A DNA stretch of 64,000 bases, taken from NCBI RefSeq assembly GCF_034676725.1, contig NZ_JAUCBR010000004.1, forward strand, positions 759,501 to 823,500, in the 5' to 3' direction. This DNA comes from Denitromonas sp. (lineage in GTDB: Bacteria; Pseudomonadota; Gammaproteobacteria; Burkholderiales; Rhodocyclaceae). Made by a program: the position numbers and the translations under genes. Positions 33,221 through 42,288 of this stretch are shown here, piece after piece. Every line of letters starts with the position of its first letter. Position 1 is the stretch's first letter. The notes below the pieces were generated by a model, which ran no database searches, had not been told where the DNA came from, and worked only from the letters and a program-made list of their open reading frames with translations.

Positions 33221-34832
33221 CAGACTGTGTAAAAACGCGGTCTAGCGTCTCGGTGGTAAAAAACGCCTCGCGCAAGCGGGGCGTTTTCTATTCTGGCGTG
33301 AGATAGAAATTGCCCCGCTCACGCGGTGGCAAGCACCTCGATGATTCGGCCATTTCCTAGGATGTTGCTCACTCGGCGGAAGTTGTAAGCCAGTACCGCC
33401 AATGCCATTTCTGCACGCGCGCCGCTGGCGCCTCGCAACAGCAAGCGCCCGTTGCCAAGGATGTGTGTCTTGAGCGTTCCGAAGGGGTGCTCAACGAGCG
33501 AACGGCGCTCGCGCATCTTGTTCGGGTCGGCTTCCAGCCGGGCGCGGGCTGATTCAAGTGCCGCTTCATGGTTGTGGCGGCTCACATGCCGGTATTTGGC
33601 GTTGGTGCATTGGCGCTTCAATGGGCAAGCGCCGCAGACCGTGGCGGCATAGATCACTTCCCTGCGCTTGTGCATCGCCTGCTTGCGGGCAAGAAACTGT
33701 CCGGCCGGGCAGTGATAGCCGTCGCGCTGCGCATCGAAGACGAATTGATCCTTCTGGAACAGGGCACCGTCCCCCTGGTTGTTGATCGCGCGATTCGGAG
33801 GTACGAAGGCCGCAATGCCCGAGCGCTCGCACGCGTCGAGTTGTGCGCCATTGGAGTAGCCGGCATCGGCCACAACCGTCAGCTCAGCTTGCCCGAGTAC
33901 CGTCTGGGCAGCCTTGGCCATTGGCTCGAGTTGGCGGTTATCGCTCGCCTCGTCCGTCACCTCGTGATGAATGATCAGCCCGTGCTCGCCATCGACCGCG
34001 CTTTGCACGTTCCAGGCCACACGCGAGGGGCCCTGCGCCGTCTTCATCAGGCGCGCTTCCGGTTCGCCCTGCACGTGGTGGGCCACATCCATCTCTTCCA
34101 TCAGCGCGTGCGCACTGATCACGTTGTCGCGCTGGTGCTTGAGGCGCGCGATCGTTGTGCTCAACTGCGCTTGATCGGGGACAGCTTCATCGCCTTCCGA
34201 ACGATCCGCCGCATCCAGTTCGACCAGATACTGCGCGATGCGCGCATCAATCCGTTCGCGCTCCCGCGCCAGCTTCGCCTTGCTGATCACCTTGCGCTTG
34301 CTGGCCACCGCACCGAATTTTGAGCCGTCGATGGCTACCAGCTGGCCAGTGACCAGTGATTGCTCGCGGCAGAACCCCACAAACGCGCGACAGGCCAGCA
34401 CCAGGGCCTGGCCATTCTCGCGACGGAAGTTGGCGATGGTCTTGAAGTCGGGGCGCAACTGGCGCAGCAGCCACAGCAACTCGATATTGCGCTGGGCTTC
34501 GCGCTCGAGCTTGCGCGAGGAGCGCACCTGATTGAGGTAGCCATACAGGTACAGCTTGAGCAGATCGGCCGGATCATAGGGCGGGCGCCCGGTGTGCTTG
34601 GGCTGAGCCCGGGCAAAGCCCAGCCGCCCGACCTCAACGCGATCGACCCATAGGTCGATGACGCGCACCAGATGATCGTCTCCGATCAACTCATCGAGCG
34701 ACACAGGAAACAAGCTGCCCTGCGTTCGTGATTCGCCTTGAACGAAACCCATAAAAGCAATGCCCGCCATCTTTCGATGACGGGCATTGTGTCAACTTCC
34801 AACCCCCGCGTCAGGGGTTTTTACACAGTCTG
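33221..34832 (-). mobile_element. IS1182-family-like insertion sequence, 1612 bp
   Basis: Ends are perfect 16-bp inverted repeats CAGACTGTGTAAAAAC (33221-33236) and GTTTTTACACAGTCTG (34817-34832). One intact transposase gene fills it. Short hairpin-rich ends follow each repeat. The intact ORF and perfect ends suggest recent insertion. Family is assigned from transposase features, not from a database. Confidence 0.85.
33319..34770 (-). CDS. IS1182-like transposase (DDE type)
   Basis: 483 residues. N-terminal segment FMGFVQGESRTQGSLFPVSLDELIGDDHLVRVIDLWVD is followed by the DUF772-type region GRPPYDPADLLKLYLYGYLNQVRSSRKLEREAQRNIELLWLLRQLRPDFKTIANFRREN. DDE catalytic features: first Asp in VAIDGSKF, second in VVADAGYSN, and the C-terminal Glu region RRSLVEHPFGTLK. 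A CxxCPLKRQC zinc-like cluster (ATVCGACPLKRQC) lies between. Uninterrupted, so probably active. Confidence 0.9.
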   Translation of the reverse strand: MAGIAFMGFVQGESRTQGSLFPVSLDELIGDDHLVRVIDLWVDRVEVGRLGFARAQPKHTGRPPYDPADLLKLYLYGYLNQVRSSRKLEREAQRNIELLWLLRQLRPDFKTIANFRRENGQALVLACRAFVGFCREQSLVTGQLVAIDGSKFGAVASKRKVISKAKLARERERIDARIAQYLVELDAADRSEGDEAVPDQAQLSTTIARLKHQRDNVISAHALMEEMDVAHHVQGEPEARLMKTAQGPSRVAWNVQSAVDGEHGLIIHHEVTDEASDNRQLEPMAKAAQTVLGQAELTVVADAGYSNGAQLDACERSGIAAFVPPNRAINNQGDGALFQKDQFVFDAQRDGYHCPAGQFLARKQAMHKRREVIYAATVCGACPLKRQCTNAKYRHVSRHNHEAALESARARLEADPNKMRERRSLVEHPFGTLKTHILGNGRLLLRGASGARAEMALAVLAYNFRRVSNILGNGRIIEVLATA

Positions 34833-34881
34833 CGCGGGGTGCGTTTTTCATGGCTGGCTGCGCGTGGCAGCCCGTGCTGAC

Positions 34882-35193
34882 TCAGGCCAGCTTGCCCAGC
34901 GTGCCGGTGGCTTCGGCCAGCAGGTAGTAGAAGGTCACTCGGCTTTTCTGGTTCACGCCCTTCATCTTCTCGCACACCTTGGCGATCCCCGCCTCGGCTG
35001 CGGCCGGCTCAAGCTCCAGCTTTTTCTTGGCGAAACCATCGCGCACACGGTCCAGCTCCGCCTTGTCGGAGGCCGACACCAGCGACGAGTCCTTGTTGCG
35101 CAAGGCGATGCCGCAGTATTTCACGATCTTGTCGACAACCGCTGCATCCGCCTTGGGTGCGAACTTCTGTACGTCAGCCAAATAATCGCTCAT
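34882..35193 (-). CDS. DUF2853 family protein
   Basis: 103 residues; starts MSDYLADVQKFAPKADAAVVDKIVKYCGIALRNKDSSLVSASDKAELDRVRDGF, the characteristic DUF2853 sequence. Function unknown; small soluble helical protein. It is convergent with the CBS gene across the IS, and its former terminator is the split hairpin. AAGGAGGTT-type ribosome site upstream of 35193. Confidence 0.85.
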   Translation of the reverse strand: MSDYLADVQKFAPKADAAVVDKIVKYCGIALRNKDSSLVSASDKAELDRVRDGFAKKKLELEPAAAEAGIAKVCEKMKGVNQKSRVTFYYLLAEATGTLGKLA

Positions 35194-35322
35194 CGTTTCA
35201 ACCTCCTTGTCATGGACTGAATGCTTACCGGATCAAATTAGCACGTTCTGCGCGGGAAATGCAGGCGCATCCCGCCAGGCGACGCATTGTTCACACTTTG
35301 CATCAAATTTCCGGCCACGACC

Positions 35323-37456
35323 TCAGCGGAACAGACCGCCCAGGCCCTTCTTCAACTCTTCCTTGAGCTGATCCTTGGCCTTCTCGCGCACGGCCTCCAC
35401 CTTCTCCTTGACCACCGCCTTTTCCTGCTCGAGCCGCCCCTTGACCGCACCGGCCAGCAGCGCCTCGGTATCGAGCGCATACGTCGGCTCGGCAAAGCTG
35501 CCGCCGACGCGCACCGGCACCGTCACGCCCCGGACCTGGTCGAGCGACTTGCCGCCCTGGCCGGTCAGCGTGCCGACCACGGCGGCGCTGATGCGGTAGT
35601 CGATCCGCTCCCGCACCAGATCGGCCGTGCCTTCGCCGCCGACCCGCAACAGCGGTGAACGCATGGCCAGGTCGTCGTTGCGGGCCACACCGCCGCCGAG
35701 CACGATGGTCGCGTTGAGATCGGAAAAATCGGTTTGCGCCGGGCCACTGGCACTGTCGGCCTTCTGCCCGGTCAGCGCCGCCTGCGCCTCGCGCAGGTAT
35801 TGCGCGATGTTGACGCCCTTGACCGCCCCATCGCGCACGTTCAAGGTCGTCGTGCCAGCCAGCGTCTGTTTGAGCGCAGGGGCGTCCAGCCCGGTGCCCT
35901 TGAGCTTGAAGTCGATCCGGGCGCGGCCGGTCAGCCGTTCCGGCTTGGCGGTGAGGTCGCGCAACAGCGGGCCGATCTGGACACCGTCCAGGCCGCCACT
36001 GATCGCCAGGGCCGGAGGCGTCGGCCGCGTATCGACCGTGACCACGCTGTCGAGCCTGCCGTCATAGATCACCCCCTTGGGGCTGACCGTCAGGCGGCCA
36101 CCGGCGGCCTTGATGCCGACATCGATGTCGGCAGCCTGCATGCCGGCGGCCTTGAGCTTGCCAACCTGGATCCGCCCATCGGCGTCCAGCGACCGCAGGC
36201 TGTCGAGGGACGATGCCTCCGTGCCCTTTGCGTTGGCCGGGGCCGCCGCCGGCGCACCCGCAGCACTGCCGTTGGCTGGCGCCGGCGGCAGATAGCTGTT
36301 GACATCCAGCGTATCAATCGACAGATCGAAACGTACCGCCTGGCGGGCCAGATCCGCCACTTCGAGCCGGCCGCTCAACTTGCTGTCATCGAGCGTGGCA
36401 ACCAGCGTATCGAGCGCGATCCGCGTTGGCGTGAGCGTCAGCTGGCCTTTGAGCGCGGCGCGCTTGAGCCGCTCCGGGTTGGCCGTGCGCGGCGCGCTGA
36501 CCTTGAGCCGGTCGAGCAGCTGCCGCGGATTGAGTCCTTCGAGCACCACCGGGCCGCGCAGCACCGCAGCATCCGGCAATCCACTGCCCTCGAGCGCACC
36601 GGTCACGGTCACCTCGTACGCCTTCAGCGACAGCCCCTTCACCGAGACGGTGCCCTGCGCCAGATCGAGCGCCAGGTCGGCCATCACGCCGGCATCGACG
36701 GCACCACCGGGCACGCCCTCGCCGCTGGCTTTGAGCGCCGCCCGCAAGCCGGCCAGGGCGTACTGCCTGGCCGCCAGATCCAGCGATGCCTTGCCGTTGA
36801 CGGTGAAGCGGCCCTGGACGGCCGGTTCGCTGGCCGCGAAGCTGGCCGCCAGATCGATGTCAAAGGGCACACCGGGGGCGATCTGCCCCATGCGGATATC
36901 GACATCACTCAGGCTGTGACGCGCATTGCTGGCCTCGTCCTCCCAGCGGATGACCGCATCCTGGATATCGATGCCGCCCACCGCCAGCGCCGCCGGTTCG
37001 CCGCCGCCCGAGGGTTCGCCCGGCCCGGCGCCGGTGTCATCCGCCGGGTGCCGCTCGGTCAGGTCGTCCCAGTTGGTCTTGCCATCGGCACGGCGCTCGA
37101 GGCTCAGTTGCAGGCCCTTGAGGATCACCCGGTTCGACCGCAATCTCCTTGCGCAGCAGGGGCAGCAGCTTGACCCGCGCCTCGGCGGCCGTGAGCGCGG
37201 CGAAGGGGCGATCGGAAAAACCCGGTGCATTGCCCAGCTCGGCCGCCCCCAGCTCGATTCCCAGCCACGGAAACACCGACAGCTTGAGCTCACCGGAGAG
37301 CGTCAGCCGCCGCCCCGTCTGCTCGGCCACCGCCTCGCTGAGCCGCTCACGATAGTCATTGGCGTCAAACACAAACGCCAGGTACGCGGCCAGCGCCCCC
37401 AGCGACACCAGCACCAGCAACCCCAGCCCAAGCACGATGCGCAACACGGATTTCAT
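35323..37456 (-). pseudogene. AsmA family protein, one-base frameshift
   Basis: Would be about 710 residues: an inner-membrane-anchored periplasmic protein of the AsmA group (lipid transport / outer-membrane assembly). N-terminal part 37456 to about 37138: TM anchor LRIVLGLGLLVLVSLGALAAYLAFVFD, then NDYRERLSEAVAEQTGRRLTLSGELKLSVFPWLGIELG, the AsmA hallmark. The frame then breaks at GTTCGAC (37132-37138, plus strand). Removing one base restores ...RKEIAVDRVILKGLQLSLERRADGKTNWDDL and the rest to 35323, including LDLAQGTVSVKGLSLKAYEVTVTG, RIDFKLKGTGLDAPALKQTLAGT and VNIAQYLREAQAAL. The remainder is intact, so error or recent mutation is likely. Confidence 0.85.
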
Positions 37457-37615
37457 TGAACGTCCAATTCCAGCGATATGCAGAGCGATTCAGGTTAACA
37501 GCCCGCCGGTCGCGGAACAAGCGCACCGCCGCCGCTTTTACCCTTCCTTACCAAGCCGCGCCGGTGGCGCCCGCCGTCCCGCCGCCGGCCAGGGCTCACA
37601 CGCCCCGCGAAGAAA

Positions 37616-37634
37616 TATGTTGCAACGCAACATA
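37616..37634. promoter_or_regulatory. Perfect palindrome upstream of the phasin gene
   Basis: TATGTTGC-AAC-GCAACATA, an exact 8-bp inverted repeat with 3-nt centre, 101 bp before the phasin start. Further GCTGCAACATT half-sites follow (about 37680). PHA regulators of the PhaR type act on phasin promoters through TGC/GCA-rich sites, so this is a candidate operator. The 278-bp gap between asmA and phaP contains no gene. Confidence 0.6.
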
Positions 37635-37734
37635 AAGCTCTTTACTTTCTCTGAAACATTGCTAAAGTTGAATTGTGCGCTGCAACATTACTCCCTCGGG
37701 CGCAAAGCTTATTTAACTGCAAGGAGAAGTCATC

Positions 37735-38280
37735 ATGATGACCAAAGACACCCTCGTCGCGTCGCATAACGACGCCCTGAGCACCCTGTCCACCCTCGGC
37801 GGCGTTGGTTTCGACGCCCTGGAGCGCTTCGGTGCGCTGAACATCGACCTGTGCCGCAGCACCCTGGCCGACAACGCCAAGCTGTTCTCCGGCATCAGCA
37901 CGGCCGCCGATCCGAAGGCCTTGTTCTCCCTCACCCTGGGCACCATCGAACCGGCGCTGGTGCGCACGGTGGGCTATCTGCGCGCCTGCTACGGCATCGC
38001 CTCGGAAGCCGGCGAATCGGTCAACCTGCTGCTGGCCCCGAAGTACGCCGCCATCAACAAGGACCTCGACAAGGCCATCGACTCCCTGTCGGCCAGCGCG
38101 CCGGTCGGTGGCGAGGTCATCGCCACGGCGCTGAAATCGGCCGTGACCGCGACCCACTCGGCCATCGAGGACGCCGCGAAGACCACCCGCAAGGTGGTCG
38201 AGATGACCGAGAGCAACATCAACAAGGCCACGGATGCGGCGGTGAAGGCCACCGCCAAGGCGACCAAGAAAGTCGCCTGA
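37735..38280 (+). CDS. phaP: Phasin (PHA granule-associated protein)
   Basis: 181 residues. Phasin_2-like amphipathic helical domain (GGVGFDALERFGALNIDLCRSTLADNAKLFSGI...). The C-terminal Ala/Lys-rich tail (AVKATAKATKK) resembles PhaF/PhaP extensions. Coats polyhydroxyalkanoate granules, controlling their size. The ATG at 37735 lies 8 nt from AAGGAG; a second ATG follows immediately. It is monocistronic, with a hairpin after the stop. Connects with the beta-oxidation block, which can feed PHA precursors. Confidence 0.88.
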   Translation: MMTKDTLVASHNDALSTLSTLGGVGFDALERFGALNIDLCRSTLADNAKLFSGISTAADPKALFSLTLGTIEPALVRTVGYLRACYGIASEAGESVNLLLAPKYAAINKDLDKAIDSLSASAPVGGEVIATALKSAVTATHSAIEDAAKTTRKVVEMTESNINKATDAAVKATAKATKKVA

Positions 38281-38300
38281 GCCTCGTCTGGCCCCCTCGG

Positions 38301-38328
38301 CGCCCGGCCGGCACTTGCCCGCCGGGCG
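38301..38328. terminator. GC-rich hairpin between convergent phasin and ornithine cyclodeaminase genes
   Basis: CGCCCGGC (38301-38308) and GCCGGGCG (38321-38328) form an 8-bp stem. No T-run is present, so termination strength is doubtful. Confidence 0.4.
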
Positions 38329-38337
38329 TCGGCCGTG

Positions 38338-39381
38338 TCAGGCCGTGCCGGCCAGCGCGAGGCCGGGCGTCGACACCAGCGAGAACAGATCCCGCGGATC
38401 GTCGAGCCGGGGCACCAGCGCCAGATCGCGGCCGACACCGGCGGGAACGGCCTGCGCATACAGGAAGCGCAGCGCGGCAAAATCCTCCAGCGCGAAGCCG
38501 ACGGAATCGAACACCGTCACCTCGCTCGCGCTGCCGCGCCCCGGCGCCTGGCCGGCCAGCACCTGCCACAACTCGGTGACGGGAAAATCCGCCGCCATCT
38601 GCTGAATCTCGCCCTCCGCCCGGGTCTGCGGCGCAAACTCAACCACCACCCGCGCGCGTGCCAGAATGGCCGGATCGAGTTCGGTCTTGCCCGGACAGTC
38701 GCCGCCCACGGCATTCAGATGCACGCCGGGCGGCACCATGGCGTCGCTGAGAATGGTCGCCTGGCGCTTGTCGGCGGTCACGGTGGTGATGATGTCAGCG
38801 CCGGCCACGGCCGCCTCGACGCTGGGCATGGCCTCGATGCGCAAGCCGGGCACCTGGGCCAGATTGCGCCGCAGCCGCGCGGTGCCTGCCGGGTCGACGT
38901 CATAGGCCTGAATGCGGTCGATCCCCAGCAAGGCATGAAAGGCCAGTGCCTGAAACTCGCTTTGCGCGCCGTTGCCGATCAGCGCCATGCAGCGCGAACC
39001 GGGTCGTGCCATGGCCTGCGCCGCCAGCGCCGAGGTGGCGGCGGTGCGCAGCGCGGTGGTCAGGGTCATTTCGGACAGCAACAGCGGGTAGCCCGAATCG
39101 ACTTCGGCGAGCAGGCCGAAGGCCATCACGGTGAGCTTGCCCTCGCGGGCATTCTTGGGGTGGCCGTTGACATACTTGAAGCCATACAGCACGCCGTCGC
39201 AGGCGGGCATCAGCTCGATCACGCCCACCGGCGAGTGACTGGCCACCCGCGGCGACTTCTCGAACGCCTCCCAGCGCAGGAAATCCTGGCGGATCGCCGC
39301 CGCCAGGTCGACCAGCACCGCGGCCACGCCGCGTTGGCGCAGCCAGCGCTGGAGATCGGGTACATCGATGAATCGGGTCAT
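38338..39381 (-). CDS. Ornithine cyclodeaminase / mu-crystallin family
   Basis: 347 residues. Converts ornithine to proline with release of ammonia, using NAD. Features: FKYVNGHPKNAREGKLTVMAFGLLAEVDSGYPLLLSEMTLTTALRTAATSALAA, a Rossmann GNGAQSEFQ motif, HLNAVGGDCPGKTELDP with the active-site Asp, and TVFDSVGFALEDFAAL. The long form (about 347 aa) with KTELDP is typical of true ornithine cyclodeaminases. It lies 10 bp downstream of an arginine-dihydrolase-like gene. Confidence 0.9.
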   Translation of the reverse strand: MTRFIDVPDLQRWLRQRGVAAVLVDLAAAIRQDFLRWEAFEKSPRVASHSPVGVIELMPACDGVLYGFKYVNGHPKNAREGKLTVMAFGLLAEVDSGYPLLLSEMTLTTALRTAATSALAAQAMARPGSRCMALIGNGAQSEFQALAFHALLGIDRIQAYDVDPAGTARLRRNLAQVPGLRIEAMPSVEAAVAGADIITTVTADKRQATILSDAMVPPGVHLNAVGGDCPGKTELDPAILARARVVVEFAPQTRAEGEIQQMAADFPVTELWQVLAGQAPGRGSASEVTVFDSVGFALEDFAALRFLYAQAVPAGVGRDLALVPRLDDPRDLFSLVSTPGLALAGTA

Positions 39382-39391
39382 GATCCGCTCC

Positions 39392-40282
39392 TCAGGCCGT
39401 CACCGCGGCCACGGTTTCAGCGTGCGGGGCCGTGCTGCGACGATCCAGCCGCAGCGTCATGCAGAACGCGCCGCCGCCCGACATCATGAAGGGCGACAGA
39501 TCGACCTCGCGTACCCGGTAGCCACGTTCGGCGAGCACCCCGCGCAGGCGGTCGGTGGTGCGGCTCATCACCACCTCGCGGCCCACACTCACGGCATTGA
39601 CGCTGAAATGCGCCAGGTCGTCCTCGGTGGCCTCGATCCGCTGCGCCGCAGGCACCCGCTCGCGCAGCCGCGCCAGCGAATCCGCCGACAACGCCGGCGG
39701 GTAATACAGGATCTCGCCACCGGCGAGCGGGCAGAAGCACACGTCGAGGTGATAGGAACGCGCCGTCACCAACTCCAGCGGCACCACCGGCTGGCCGAAA
39801 TAGTCGGCCACGGCCTGGACGGAAGCGCGGTTCGAGCGCTGCCCCCAGCCGACCCAGAACAGCCCCCGCGTCGCGTCCCACAGGCAGTCGCCCGCCCCCT
39901 CCTGGAACACGCCCTCGGGCAGGCTCGCCACCTCGCGCAACACGCCGGCCTCGCGCAGGGCATCAAAGGCGCGGGCAAACGGCGCCTCCTCACCCTGGCG
40001 CTCGGGGTACCGGAAGCGGGCGAGCAGCAGGCGGCCATCGAGCACCACGCCGGCATTGGCCGGAAACACCATGTCGGGCAGCCCGGGGGCGCCGTCAATC
40101 ACCGTCAGCCGACAACCGGCCGCGCGCAGCGCCGTCACCAGGGCGTCGAAGCTGCGCCGCGCCTGCGCGCCGAAGCCGGCGGCATCGCGCAACCAGCGCT
40201 CGGGCTCCATCCATGGATTGATGGCGTAGCGCACCTCATAGTGCGTTGGCGCAACCAGCAGGATATGGGCGGATTCGTTCAT
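39392..40282 (-). CDS. Amidinotransferase-superfamily hydrolase (arginine dihydrolase / DDAH-like)
   Basis: 296 residues. Guanidine-group-modifying (GME) fold: LPDMVFPANAGVVLDGRLLLARFRYPERQGE, EGAGDCLWD, SYHLDVCFCPL and the C-terminal catalytic cysteine in GGGAFCMTL. These match ArgZ-type arginine dihydrolase and dimethylarginine hydrolases. Start ATG 40282; homology begins at once (MNESAHILLVAPTHYEVRYAINPWM). Together with ornithine cyclodeaminase it could convert arginine to ornithine to proline, releasing ammonia. Cyanobacterial ArgZ/AgrE carries both activities in one chain; here they are separate genes. Exact substrate needs assay. Confidence 0.8.
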   Translation of the reverse strand: MNESAHILLVAPTHYEVRYAINPWMEPERWLRDAAGFGAQARRSFDALVTALRAAGCRLTVIDGAPGLPDMVFPANAGVVLDGRLLLARFRYPERQGEEAPFARAFDALREAGVLREVASLPEGVFQEGAGDCLWDATRGLFWVGWGQRSNRASVQAVADYFGQPVVPLELVTARSYHLDVCFCPLAGGEILYYPPALSADSLARLRERVPAAQRIEATEDDLAHFSVNAVSVGREVVMSRTTDRLRGVLAERGYRVREVDLSPFMMSGGGAFCMTLRLDRRSTAPHAETVAAVTA

Positions 40283-40370
40283 GTCGATGCCTCGTCCAAG
40301 CGCTCCGGAACCGCCGGAGCTACCCACAGTCTGGACGACTGGGGCATCAACATACAGCCCATGGATTGAT

Positions 40371-40398
40371 CACTTTCGCCACGATTCATGGCAAAGTG
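40371..40398. promoter_or_regulatory. Likely Lrp-type operator between the divergent regulator and catabolic genes
   Basis: CACTTTCGCCA (40371-40381) and TGGCAAAGTG (40389-40398) form a near-perfect inverted repeat (one extra C), ending 6 nt before the regulator's ATG at 40405. Binding here would block the regulator's own ribosome site or promoter and could control the divergent arginine operon. Confidence 0.6.
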
Positions 40399-40404
40399 TC
40401 AGCC

Positions 40405-40848
40405 ATGACTGACGCACTGCGCGATCTCGACGACACCGACCGCCAGCTCATCGCCCTGCTGCGTGACGACGCCCGGCTGCCCGTCGCCACCCTCGCGCGC
40501 CAGTTGCGCGTGGCCCGTGGCACGGTGCTCAACCGCCTGCGCAAGCTCGAGGCCAGCGGCGTGATCGACGGCTACACCGTGCGCCTCAAGCCCGGCGCCG
40601 AGACGCACCGCATCCGCGCCTGGATGGGCATCGCCATCGAGGGTAATACCAGCGCCGCGGTGCTCAAGGCCTTGCGCGGCGAGCCGGCCGTGCAGACCCT
40701 GCACTCGACCAATGGCCGCTGGGATTTCGTCGCCGAGATCCGCGCCGACACGCTGGAGGCCTTTGACCGCGCGCTGGGCCGCATCCGCAGCATCAACGGC
40801 ATCGCCAGTACCGAAACCAGCATTTTGCTGTCGACCCACAAGGTGTAG
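40405..40848 (+). CDS. Lrp/AsnC family regulator of the arginine/ornithine operon
   Basis: 147 residues. HTH: DDTDRQLIALLRDDARLPVATLARQLRVARGTVLNRLRKLEASGVIDGYTVRL. AsnC ligand (RAM) domain: IRAWMGIAIEGNTSAAVLKALRGEPAVQTLHSTNGRWDFVAEIRADTLEAFDRALGRIR. Divergent from the dihydrolase-cyclodeaminase pair, so it probably senses arginine or ornithine. The ATG at 40405 fits family length. Confidence 0.88.
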   Translation: MTDALRDLDDTDRQLIALLRDDARLPVATLARQLRVARGTVLNRLRKLEASGVIDGYTVRLKPGAETHRIRAWMGIAIEGNTSAAVLKALRGEPAVQTLHSTNGRWDFVAEIRADTLEAFDRALGRIRSINGIASTETSILLSTHKV

Positions 40849-40944
40849 CGTGGTGAGCAGTCATTCGTGATTGGAGATTGGATCGCCGCCGCCACGCTCT
40901 CGCTCCGCCCTCCGCCCATCACCTCATCACCTCATCAGCCGCCC

Positions 40945-41343
40945 ATGGATATCACCACCCCCGCCCTGCTGTTCCCCGCCATCTCGCTGCTGCTGCTGGC
41001 GTACACCAACCGCTTCCTGACGCTCGCCCAGGTCATCCGCCAGCTCGCCGGCAGCGACTATGCCGACATGGCGCTGACCCGCGCGCAGATCCCCGGTCTC
41101 AAGCGGCGCATCAGCCTGATCCGCTTCATGCAGACCTTCGCGGTGATCAGCTTCCTGCTCTGCGCGCTGGCGATGCTGGCCATCTTCCTGGCCCACAGCT
41201 CGCTCGGCCACTGGCTGTTCGGCCTGTCGATCGTCACGCTGGCAGTGTCGCTGGTGCTCTCGCTGATCGAGGTCGTCATTTCCACCCAGGCCCTCTCCGT
41301 GGTGGTCGCCGATCTCGAGCAACGCATCGGCAATCTCCGCTGA
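40945..41343 (+). CDS. DUF2721 family membrane protein
   Basis: 132 residues with three hydrophobic helices (ITTPALLFPAISLLLLAYTNRF; FAVISFLLCALAMLAIFLA; LFGLSIVTLAVSLVLSLIEVVIS). DUF2721 features: FPAISLLLLAYTNRFLTLAQVIRQL and the closing ISTQALSVVVADLE. Function unknown. The ATG at 40945 is where the family sequence begins. The upstream gap carries a GTGATTGG-type repeat fragment (40866-40886) like that before cysN. Confidence 0.8.
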   Translation: MDITTPALLFPAISLLLLAYTNRFLTLAQVIRQLAGSDYADMALTRAQIPGLKRRISLIRFMQTFAVISFLLCALAMLAIFLAHSSLGHWLFGLSIVTLAVSLVLSLIEVVISTQALSVVVADLEQRIGNLR

Positions 41344-41415
41344 GCCCGATCCAGATCAAAGCCAGGCACCGGCCTCACAGGCGATACTCCGTGCCGACCT
41401 AAAACGGAGACCCCC

Positions 41416-42273
41416 ATGCAGCGCGCGCTCATCCCGCCACCGCGCTTGTCGTCGGCGCCCTGGCCACCCTGCCGGCCCACGCCGTCGACTGGCAGGACAA
41501 CTCACTGACCTACACGGCCGGCAACCGCTTCACCGAGCCGGCCAACCGCTCGCCGGTGCGCAAGGACATCCTCGAGTTCGTGCACGCCAGCGGCTACAGC
41601 CTGGGCATGAACCTGGTCAGTGTGAAGATGCTGCGCTCGGACGACATCGATCCGGCCCGCGACAGCAAGCACGGCGCCACCGAGTTCTACATCGTCTACC
41701 GCCACCTGCTGTCACTGGGCAAGGTCTTCGACACCCCGCTGGCGGCTGGCCCGATCCGCGACGTGGCGCTCACCGCCGGCTTCGACTGGAACAGCAAGGA
41801 CAACCGCTTCGCGCCGCGCAAGCGCGTGCTGGTGCTCGGGCCGACGCTGCGCTTCAAGATCGCCCCGCCAGGCTTCCTCGACGTGTCGCTGCTGATGGCC
41901 AAAGAGTGGAATCACTGCGGCCTGCCGCCATGCAAGGCGCCCGGCAATGAAGACTACATTGGCTTCGACGCCTACCCCATGCTGCATGCCGCCTGGCGGG
42001 TGCCCTTCGCCCTCGGTGGCGTGCCGGTGCGCTTTGAAGGCTTCTTCGCCCACGCCTTCCGCCGCGGCGAGGACTACACCGGCCGCCCCGTTGGCGAAGA
42101 GTTCCTGATGCGCACCGCGCTGATGGCCGACGTCGGCGCCGCCGCGGGCAGCACACCGAACCGTTTCTTCATGGGTGTGGGCTACGAGTTGTGGCGCAAC
42201 AAGTTCGGCAACCAGGACATGCCCGGCGTTCGACACCAACACGCCAACCCTGCACGCCCGCTGGCACTTCTGA
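41416..42273 (+). pseudogene. Tsx-like outer-membrane beta-barrel protein with two frameshifts
   Basis: Two single-base lesions. First, ATG 41416 (after GGAGA) opens a signal peptide (MQRALI...) that reaches the mature frame (ATALVVGALATLPAHAVDWQDNSLTYTAGNRF) only if one base is added near 41421-41436. No start exists in the mature frame upstream, up to a stop at 41400. Second, at GTTCGAC 42228-42234, removing one T gives ...GNQDMPGVDTNTPTLHARWHF with stop 42271-42273 and a C-terminal Phe as in barrels. Between the lesions the reading frame (41436 to 42228) encodes alternating beta strands. Tsx/nucleoside-channel-like character is a guess. A GTG at 41556 gives a 249-residue fragment. Confidence 0.7.
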
Positions 42274-42288
42274 CGCGCGCAAACGGCC

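Larger units (their letters stand above)
33204..34849. terminator. Intrinsic terminator hairpin split by an insertion sequence
   Basis: GAAAAACGCACCCCGCG (33204-33220) and its exact reverse complement CGCGGGGTGCGTTTTTC (34833-34849) flank the IS. Joined, they make a 17-bp palindromic bidirectional terminator between the convergent CBS and DUF2853 genes. Only the outer arms are the terminator. The IS lies precisely at the axis, either with no duplication or with CGCG as a 4-bp target duplication. Confidence 0.75.
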
